From Ruegeria sp. R14_0 (GTDB taxonomy: Bacteria > Pseudomonadota > Alphaproteobacteria > Rhodobacterales > Rhodobacteraceae), in contig NZ_JAGHRC010000004.1 of the NCBI RefSeq assembly GCF_017743975.1, forward strand, positions 372,001 through 436,000: a stretch of 64,000 bases of DNA. Direction: 5' to 3'. Shown piece by piece: positions 58,358 through 64,000 of this stretch. How positions within the stretch are numbered: position 1 is the first letter of the stretch; the number at the start of each line of letters is the position of its first letter. The translations under genes and the position numbers were made by a program. The notes under the pieces were generated by a model. It was not told the origin of the DNA. It saw only the letters and a program-made list of their open reading frames with translations, and searched no databases.

Positions 58358-58373
58358 ATACCTTTATAATACC
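58358..58373. promoter_or_regulatory. GGTAT iteron pair before the kinase gene
   Basis: On the minus strand this reads GGTAT-N6-GGTAT, an 11-bp period. It lies 5 bp upstream of the kinase start and supplies the AAGG used as ribosome site, so a bound regulator would block translation or elongation. Confidence 0.55.
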
Positions 58374-58455
58374 TTTCGGCATTTTAGAAGTCCTAAATGC
58401 GACCACAGCGTCAATATCCATCCCGAAATACCGGGAAAACGGTCCATAAAATTAT

Positions 58456-58484
58456 TTGGTAGACTAATGGTATCTAAAAGGTAT
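58456..58484. promoter_or_regulatory. Triple GGTAG/GGTAT iteron before murQ
   Basis: GGTAG (58458), GGTAT (58469) and GGTAT (58480) occur in phase at 11-bp spacing. The first is also part of the imperfect dyad TTGGTAGACTAA (58456-58467), like HutC/DasR-type sites. Matching the kinase-side site, it is the probable binding region of the UTRA GntR protein. Confidence 0.6.
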
Positions 58485-58513
58485 GATATTGAAAGCTCTT
58501 GGGGGAGAATCAC

Positions 58514-59437
58514 GTGAACACGCCTGCAACGGAACAACTGCATCAGGACGCGACTGGGCTAGACACCCGTCCTCTTGCAGAGGTGGCCCACCTGCTGGCG
58601 CAGTCGCAGGCCGCAGCAGCACAAGCGACCCTGGATGCCATTGCGCCGATTTGCGGGGGGGCAACGGCGATGGCCAATACGATCCGGTCTGGCGGCAAAC
58701 TTCGCTACCTCGCTGCTGGATCATCCGGCCTTATGGCAGCCTCGGATGCGTTAGAACTTGGGGGGACATTCTCAATCCCTCCTTCACAGATCCGTATCCA
58801 TATGGCCGGCGGATTACCAACCACGGCGGAAATGCCGGGCGATGTAGAGGATGCAGTTGACGGTCTTACGGATGAGCTGGCTGATATGGACGCCGCAGAC
58901 ACGCTGATCGCTGTCTCGGCTAGCGGCACTACGCCCTACACTGTCGCCGCCGCAAAACTGGCGCGTGACAGGGGAACACCGGTGATCGGAATTGCAAACA
59001 ACGCAGGTTCGCAATTGCTGAAACTTGCAGATCATGCCGTGCTGCTGGCGACGCCCCCTGAATTGATTTCAGGTTCGACCCGCATGGGCGCCGGAACGGC
59101 ACAGAAAATCGCCCTTAATATGCTGTCTACGCTGATGGCGGTCGCACTTGGCCACGTTCAGGATGGTATGATGATCAATCTGCGGGCAGACAACGACAAG
59201 CTGCGCGCGCGGGCCAACGGGATCGTCTGCCAACTGACCGGCGTGACGCCCGAGCGCGCTGAAGCTGCGTTAAAGACTGCAGGCGGCAACCTAAAATGCG
59301 CAGCGCTTGTCGCCGCTGGCGCAGGATCGGCAGAGGATGCCCAAGCGCTATTGGACGAAACAAGCGGGCATCTGCGCCCTGCGATGAAACGGCTGAACCA
59401 AAACAAAGAAACTATCAACCTGGGAGAAACCAAATGA
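58514..59437 (+). CDS. murQ: N-acetylmuramic acid 6-phosphate etherase
   Basis: 307 residues from GTG 58514, with GGGGGAG 7 nt upstream; TTG 58499 is a weaker alternative. A SIS-fold etherase that removes the lactyl group of MurNAc-6-phosphate to give GlcNAc-6-phosphate for NagA. Signatures: TRPLAEVAHLLAQSQ, RYLAAGSSGLMAASDALE, MPGDVEDAVDG, VSASGTTPYTVAAAK, PPELISGSTRMGAGTAQKIALNMLSTLMAVALGHV and the C-terminal helical domain. Coupled to the SBP gene by ATGA. Allows use of cell-wall fragments. Confidence 0.94.
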   Translation: MNTPATEQLHQDATGLDTRPLAEVAHLLAQSQAAAAQATLDAIAPICGGATAMANTIRSGGKLRYLAAGSSGLMAASDALELGGTFSIPPSQIRIHMAGGLPTTAEMPGDVEDAVDGLTDELADMDAADTLIAVSASGTTPYTVAAAKLARDRGTPVIGIANNAGSQLLKLADHAVLLATPPELISGSTRMGAGTAQKIALNMLSTLMAVALGHVQDGMMINLRADNDKLRARANGIVCQLTGVTPERAEAALKTAGGNLKCAALVAAGAGSAEDAQALLDETSGHLRPAMKRLNQNKETINLGETK

Positions 59438-60684
59438 AACGCAAAGTTCTGAGCCTGGCTCTGATGGGCACAGCGCTGGCCACAAGCGCCTATGCGCAAG
59501 AGGCGACGCTGACAATTGAAAGCTGGCGCAACGATGACCTCGCCCTGTGGCAGGAGAAAATCATTCCGGCCTTTGAGGCGGCAAATCCGGGCATCAAGGT
59601 CGTGTTTTCTCCGTCCGCCCCTGCAGAATACAACGCCGTTCTGAACTCTAAGCTCGAAGCCGGATCAGCCGGTGATCTGATCACCTGCCGCCCCTTCGAC
59701 GCGTCGCTTGCGCTTTATGAGGCCGGTCACCTGACCGACCTGTCCGATCTGGAAGCTATGGGCAACTTCTCGGACGTGGCCAAATCCGCATGGCAGACCG
59801 ACGATGCATCCGCCAGCTTCTGCGTACCGATGGCATCGGTGATCCACGGCTTCATCTATAACAAAGATGCGTTCAACGAACTGGGTATCGAAGTTCCGAC
59901 CACCGAGGCCGAGTTCTTTGCCGCGCTGGACAAGATCAAGGAAGACGGCACTTATATCCCGATGGCAATGGGTACCAACGACCAGTGGGAAGCCGCGACG
60001 ATGGGCTATAACAACATCGGCCCGAACTACTGGAAAGGTGAAGAAGGTCGTCTGGCCCTGATCAAGGGTGAACAGAAACTGACCGACCCACAATGGATTG
60101 CACCGTATGCGACGCTGGCCAAGTGGGGCGCGTATCTGGGCGACGGGTATGAGGCGCAGACCTATCCCGACAGCCAGAACCTGTTCACGCTGGGCCGCGC
60201 TGCGATCTATCCGGCAGGCAGCTGGGAAATCGCAGGCTTCAACACGCAGGCCGATTTTGAGATGGGTGCCTTCAAACCGCCGGTCCAGAATGCCGGTGAC
60301 ACCTGCTATATCTCGGACCACACCGATATCGGGATCGGCATGAATGCCGCAAGCGAAAACCAAGAGGCCGCCCGGACCTTCCTGTCTTGGGTCGCCAGCC
60401 CGGAATTTGCAAGCATCTTTGGCAATGCGGTTCCCGGTTTCTTCCCGCTCTCGAACACTCCGGTCGAGTTGGAAGACCCTCTGGCCAAGGAAATCGTAGG
60501 GTGGCGTGATGAGTGTGAAAGCACGATCCGTTCGACCTATCAAATCCTGTCGCGTGGCACACCGAACCTCGAAAACGAAACCTGGGGCGCATCCGTCGCG
60601 GCCATCAAGGGCACTGAAAGCCCCGAGGCTTTGGGCCAGCAACTGCAGGATGGTCTGGCCACCTGGTACGCGCCGCATCAGTAA
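59434..60684 (+). CDS. Sugar ABC transporter substrate-binding protein (family 1)
   Basis: 416 residues from ATG 59434, coupled to murQ by a 4-nt overlap. Signal peptide MKRKVLSLALMGTALATSAYA. SBP_bac_1 fold: LTIESWRNDDLALWQEKIIPAFEAANPGIKVVF, VIHGFIYNKDAFNELGIEVPTTEAEFFAALDKI and AAIYPAGSWEIAGF. Cytoplasmic partners follow. The locus suggests GlcNAc, its oligomers or MurNAc as ligand. A strong hairpin follows the gene. Confidence 0.93.
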   Translation: MKRKVLSLALMGTALATSAYAQEATLTIESWRNDDLALWQEKIIPAFEAANPGIKVVFSPSAPAEYNAVLNSKLEAGSAGDLITCRPFDASLALYEAGHLTDLSDLEAMGNFSDVAKSAWQTDDASASFCVPMASVIHGFIYNKDAFNELGIEVPTTEAEFFAALDKIKEDGTYIPMAMGTNDQWEAATMGYNNIGPNYWKGEEGRLALIKGEQKLTDPQWIAPYATLAKWGAYLGDGYEAQTYPDSQNLFTLGRAAIYPAGSWEIAGFNTQADFEMGAFKPPVQNAGDTCYISDHTDIGIGMNAASENQEAARTFLSWVASPEFASIFGNAVPGFFPLSNTPVELEDPLAKEIVGWRDECESTIRSTYQILSRGTPNLENETWGASVAAIKGTESPEALGQQLQDGLATWYAPHQ

Positions 60685-60701
60685 AACCTGAACCACGCAC
60701 A

Positions 60702-60730
60702 CCGGACGCGGCCACCCGCGTCGCGTCCGG
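60702..60730 (+). terminator. Hairpin after sugar-binding protein gene
   Basis: CCGGACGCG (60702-60710) and CGCGTCCGG (60722-60730) pair over 9 bp around an 11-nt loop, followed by CACCTTTTCC. Acts probably as a partial terminator giving more binding protein than permease. Confidence 0.65.
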
Positions 60731-60752
60731 CACCTTTTCCCCGGAGATTCCC

Positions 60753-61667
60753 ATGCAGACCCGCCGCATACGCTGGCACATTGCCGTTTTCCTCGCCCCC
60801 GCGGTGCTGGTCTACACGGCGGTGATGATCTTCCCCTTGTTCAACACGCTGCGCCTCGCACTGTTTACCGAGGTCGATCAGACGCGCATCTACGTGGGCT
60901 TGCAGAATTTCCGCACCCTGTTCTTTGATCCGATCTGGTCGGAACAGTTCTGGAACGCCTTGGGCAACAACTTCTGGTTCTTCCTGATCCATATGCTGGT
61001 CCAGAACCCAATTGGCGTTGCTCTGGCCGCCTTGCTGTCACATCCGAGATTGCGTTTCGCTGCGCTTTATCGTTCGGCGATATTCATCCCGACAATCCTG
61101 AGCTTTGTGATCGTGGGGTTTGCCTGGAAACTGATCCTGTCTCCGCTGTGGGGGATCGCGCCCTCTATGCTGGATGCGGTTGGCCTGAAATCCCTGTTCG
61201 CGCCTTGGCTGGGCAAGGAAGAGTACGCCCTGACCACGCTCGCGCTGGTGTCAGTTTGGCAATTCGTCGGCATTCCGATGATGCTGATCTATGCGGCGCT
61301 GCTGTCGATCCCCGAGGAAATCCTGGAAGCGGGAGAGATCGACGGCATCACCGGGGCCTCTGCCTTTTGGAAGATCAAGCTGCCGCTGATCCTGCCCTCG
61401 ATCGGGATCATCTCAATCCTCACATTTGTGGGCAATTTCAACGCGTTTGACCTGATCTACGTCTCTCAGGGCGCGCTGGCAGGGCCGGATTTCTCGACCG
61501 ATATCCTTGGCACGTTCATGTACCGCACCTTCTTTGGCTTCCAGCTGCAACTGGGTGACCCGCATATGGGTTCTGCCATCGCAGGGGCCATGTTCGCGAT
61601 CATCCTTGTGGGTGTCTGCATCTACCTCTTCGGCATCCAGACCCGGATGCGCCGGTATCAGCTGTGA
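60753..61667 (+). CDS. Sugar ABC transporter permease (MalF/UgpA-like)
   Basis: 304 residues with six to seven membrane segments. The EAA loop, which contacts the ATPase, is EEILEAGEIDGITGASAFWKIKLPLILPS near residues 187-215. N-terminal HIAVFLAPAVLVYTAVMIFPLFNTLRLALF is typical of the family. 10 nt before the second permease gene. Confidence 0.92.
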   Translation: MQTRRIRWHIAVFLAPAVLVYTAVMIFPLFNTLRLALFTEVDQTRIYVGLQNFRTLFFDPIWSEQFWNALGNNFWFFLIHMLVQNPIGVALAALLSHPRLRFAALYRSAIFIPTILSFVIVGFAWKLILSPLWGIAPSMLDAVGLKSLFAPWLGKEEYALTTLALVSVWQFVGIPMMLIYAALLSIPEEILEAGEIDGITGASAFWKIKLPLILPSIGIISILTFVGNFNAFDLIYVSQGALAGPDFSTDILGTFMYRTFFGFQLQLGDPHMGSAIAGAMFAIILVGVCIYLFGIQTRMRRYQL

Positions 61668-61677
61668 GGGTCAAGTG

Positions 61678-62517
61678 ATGAACAAAGCACGCCATAACCC
61701 GCTGAACACCGCCGCGATGCACGGGGCGTTGATCCTCTACACGCTGATCGCTCTATTCCCGGTCTTTGTGATCATCATCAACAGCTTCAAGACCCGCCGC
61801 GCCATCTTTCGCGAACCGCTCGCCCTGCCCGATGCCGAGAGTTTCTCGCTGATCGGTTATCAGACCGTGATGAAGCAAGGGGATTTCTTCCTCTATTTCC
61901 AGAACTCGCTGATCGTCACCGTGGTGTCGCTGGCCTTCATTCTGCTGTTTGGGGCTATGGCTGCCTTTGCGCTGAGCGAATATCGCTTCAAGGGCAACCT
62001 GATCATGGGCCTCTATCTGGCGCTGGGTATCATGATCCCGATCCGCATCGGCACGGTCGCGATCCTGGAAATGATGGTCGCGACCGGTTTGGTCAACACG
62101 CTTTGGGCGCTGATCCTCGTCTACACCGCACAAGGCCTGCCGCTGGCCGTGTTCATCCTGTCCGAGTTCATGCGGCAAGTCTCGGACGATCTGAAAAACG
62201 CGGGCCGGGTTGATGGGCTGTCCGAATACACGATTTTCTTCCGACTGGTCTTGCCGCTGGTTCGACCCGCGATGGCAACTGTTGCCGTCTTTAACATGAT
62301 CCCGATCTGGAACGATCTGTGGTTCCCGCTGATCCTTGCCCCGGCTGAGGAAACCAAAACGCTGACGCTGGGCAGTCAGGTCTTCATCGGCCAGTTCGTC
62401 ACCGACTGGAACGCGGTTCTGTCGGCGCTGTCGATGGCAATTCTACCGGTACTGGTGCTCTACGTTATCTTCTCGCGCCAACTGATCCGCGGCATTACGT
62501 CAGGAGCTGTCAAATGA
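61678..62517 (+). CDS. Sugar ABC transporter permease (MalG/UgpE-like)
   Basis: 279 residues from ATG 61678; an in-frame start at 61507 lies inside the first permease gene. Six membrane segments; PVFVIIINSFKTRRAIFREPLALP is the typical N-terminal region and DDLKNAGRVDGLSEYTIFFRLVLPLVRP is the EAA loop. Overlaps the next gene by 4 nt. Confidence 0.92.
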   Translation: MNKARHNPLNTAAMHGALILYTLIALFPVFVIIINSFKTRRAIFREPLALPDAESFSLIGYQTVMKQGDFFLYFQNSLIVTVVSLAFILLFGAMAAFALSEYRFKGNLIMGLYLALGIMIPIRIGTVAILEMMVATGLVNTLWALILVYTAQGLPLAVFILSEFMRQVSDDLKNAGRVDGLSEYTIFFRLVLPLVRPAMATVAVFNMIPIWNDLWFPLILAPAEETKTLTLGSQVFIGQFVTDWNAVLSALSMAILPVLVLYVIFSRQLIRGITSGAVK

Positions 62518-63548
62518 CCCGAGTTCTGATCGCTGGCCTTGGTAATATGGGCCTGAGCCATGCACTGGCCCACCACAACCATCCAGACGCCCAGATCGTG
62601 GGACTGGTGAACCGGTCCGGGCGCGTAGACCATCCTGATCTGTCGGCCTATCCGGCCTATTCGGATTTTCACGCTGCTTTGGCCGAGACAAAACCGGACC
62701 TGGTGGTCATCGCGACCTATTCTGACAGCCACGCTGACTTTGCCTGCGCCGCGATGGAGGCAGGTGCGCATGTCTTTGTCGAAAAACCGCTGGCAACCAC
62801 GGTGACCGACGCCAAGCGCGTTGTCGCCAAAGCCATCGAGACCAACCGCAAACTGGTCATCGGCTATATCCTGCGGCACCACCCGTCCTGGATACGCCTG
62901 ATCGCTGAGGCGCGGGGTTTGGGTGGGCCATATGTGTTTCGCCTGAACCTGAACCAGCAATCCTCGGGCGCCGAGTGGGAAACGCACAAGGCGCTGATGC
63001 AGACCACATCACCCATCGTCGATTGCGGTGTGCACTATGTCGACGTGATGTGCCAGATCACGGACTCGGATCCTGTGCGGGTGCATGGAATGGGTCTGCG
63101 GCTGAGCGATGAGATCGCCGAGGACATGTACAACTACGGTCAGTTTCAGGTGATCTTCGAGGACGGCTCGGTCGGCTGGTACGAGGCTGGCTGGGGGCCA
63201 ATGATGTCCGAAACCGCGTTCTTCGTAAAAGACATCGTCTCGCCCAACGGATCAGTTTCGATCACCGACGGCAACAAGGGCGCATCGGCCGATATCGACG
63301 GCCACACCAAGGTCGGCGGCATTCTGGTCCACCGCCCCGACGGCGACCAGACAATCGATATGCCCGATGAACCCGGCCATCAGGAGCTCTGCGATGCTGA
63401 ACAAGCCTATATGCTGCGCGCCATCGCCGAAGATATGGACCTGACCCGCCACATGAATGACGCCGTGCAATCGCTGGCCATCTGTCTGGCCGCAGACGAA
63501 AGTATCCGCACCGGCCAACCCATTACGCTGAAAGAGGCACGCAAATGA
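62514..63548 (+). CDS. Gfo/Idh/MocA family oxidoreductase
   Basis: 344 residues, coupled to both neighbours by ATGA overlaps. N-terminal Rossmann domain with [32 protein letters not shown] and the family motif [17 protein letters not shown] containing the catalytic-type Lys; CGVHYVDVM supplies the His/Asp pair of the C-terminal domain. NAD(P)-dependent oxidoreductase of a sugar or amino-sugar derivative. Its place between permease and ATPase genes suggests that it modifies an imported derivative of GlcNAc, but the substrate is not established. Confidence 0.9.
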   Translation: MTRVLIAGLGNMGLSHALAHHNHPDAQIVGLVNRSGRVDHPDLSAYPAYSDFHAALAETKPDLVVIATYSDSHADFACAAMEAGAHVFVEKPLATTVTDAKRVVAKAIETNRKLVIGYILRHHPSWIRLIAEARGLGGPYVFRLNLNQQSSGAEWETHKALMQTTSPIVDCGVHYVDVMCQITDSDPVRVHGMGLRLSDEIAEDMYNYGQFQVIFEDGSVGWYEAGWGPMMSETAFFVKDIVSPNGSVSITDGNKGASADIDGHTKVGGILVHRPDGDQTIDMPDEPGHQELCDAEQAYMLRAIAEDMDLTRHMNDAVQSLAICLAADESIRTGQPITLKEARK

Positions 63549-64000
63549 CCGCCCTGACGCTTACGAACGTGAACAAGTCCTTCGGGACTGTCGAGGTTCT
63601 GAAAGACATCAATATCGAAGTGGAAGACGGCGAATTCGTTGTTTTCGTCGGCCCCTCGGGTTGTGGCAAGTCGACCCTTCTGCGTGTCATCGCAGGGCTC
63701 GAGGATGTGACCTCGGGCGAGGTCCGCATTGGTGGCGAGGTGATGAACCTAACCCCGCCCTCAAAACGCGGGATCGCGATGGTGTTCCAAAGCTACGCGC
63801 TCTACCCGCATCTCAACGTGCGCAAGAACATGTCGCTGGCGCTGAAGCAGGAAGGTCAGAGCAAGCAGGTCATCGAAGAGCGTGTCGCCAAGGCCAGCAA
63901 GATGCTGAATCTGGAACCCTATATCGACCGCTACCCGTCCGAGCTGTCTGGCGGCCAACGCCAACGCGTCGCTATTGGCCGTGCCATTGTGCGCGAACCC
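63545..64000 (+). CDS. Sugar ABC transporter ATP-binding protein (UgpC/MsmK-like), N-terminal part
   Basis: 152 codons from ATG 63545 to the window end; the gene continues beyond it. Coupled to the MocA gene by ATGA. Walker A is GPSGCGKST, the Q-loop is [14 protein letters not shown], and the ABC signature [19 protein letters not shown] is at the edge. Walker B and the C-terminal TOBE domain lie outside. Energises the sugar importer encoded before it. Confidence 0.93.
   Translation, partial: MTALTLTNVNKSFGTVEVLKDINIEVEDGEFVVFVGPSGCGKSTLLRVIAGLEDVTSGEVRIGGEVMNLTPPSKRGIAMVFQSYALYPHLNVRKNMSLALKQEGQSKQVIEERVAKASKMLNLEPYIDRYPSELSGGQRQRVAIGRAIVREP

Noticed and set aside
57478-58449. 323-codon plus-strand ORF opposite the kinase
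   Set aside because: Shadow; it would also run through the GGTAT operator region.
59665-60702. 345-codon minus-strand ORF opposite the sugar-binding protein
   Set aside because: Antisense shadow of a gene with clear family signatures and signal peptide.

Overview
The window reads as chromosomal DNA of a marine Rhodobacterales bacterium of the Roseobacter type. This is an inference from gene content: a trimethylamine-methyltransferase-like protein, TRAP and TTT transporters, a urtABCDE urea transporter, an ectoine-synthase-like protein, sulfatases, and fairly high GC with compact operons full of ATGA overlaps. About 59 protein genes are supported. I see no rRNA, tRNA, CRISPR array, integrase or insertion sequence.

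Layout. 1-0.9 kb: the 3' end of an MttB-family gene facing a RidA-family gene. 1.4-8.8 kb: a tightly coupled operon (glutamine amidotransferase, creatininase, amidohydrolase, FAD oxidase, TfdA-like dioxygenase, ABC binding protein, DUF2165), probably catabolic for an unknown nitrogen compound. 8.8-10.9 kb: LysR regulator divergent from an SDR and a solitary ectoine synthase (ectC). 11-12.6 kb: TetR regulator divergent from a Cys-nucleophile alpha/beta hydrolase. 12.7-21.9 kb: FCD-type GntR divergent from a TRAP transporter operon with a hydroxyacid dehydrogenase, RraA-like protein, royal-jelly/yellow-like beta-propeller, PfkB kinase, SDR, cupin and methylglyoxal synthase.

22-34 kb is more mixed and looks more AT-rich: a giant SAM/adenylate cyclase/ATPase/TPR protein, a methyltransferase, AraC, a small ribbon-helix-helix protein coupled to a sulfatase, a secreted PTP-like phosphatase, the DUF3300-DUF2950 pair and a small exported protein. 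34-40 kb is urtABCDE with no urease genes beside it. 40-45.7 kb is a TctCBA transporter plus a DUF3604 protein. 45.7-50.3 kb holds a LysR gene and a three-gene operon (phosphosulfolactate-synthase-like, CaiB/BaiF CoA-transferase, sulfatase). 50.4-54.5 kb has an M81 peptidase and an orphan binding protein divergent from an XRE regulator. 54.5-64 kb is a complete amino-sugar locus: GlcNAc-type kinase, GntR, SIS-type deaminase, NagA on one strand, and MurQ plus a sugar ABC transporter and Gfo/Idh/MocA protein on the other, cut by the window end in the ATPase gene.

Regulatory DNA is unusually legible. Clear dyads or iterated repeats lie between regulator and target at 9661, 11582/11610, 13430, 27638, 45739, 46683/46697 and 58358/58456. 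Strong hairpins follow several binding-protein genes (8222, 35436, 60702), the usual arrangement for making more binding protein than permease. The most interesting candidates for undescribed biochemistry are the 1.4-8.8 kb operon, the TRAP/methylglyoxal-synthase operon, the ComA-like/CoA-transferase/sulfatase operon, and the solitary ectC with its SDR partner.
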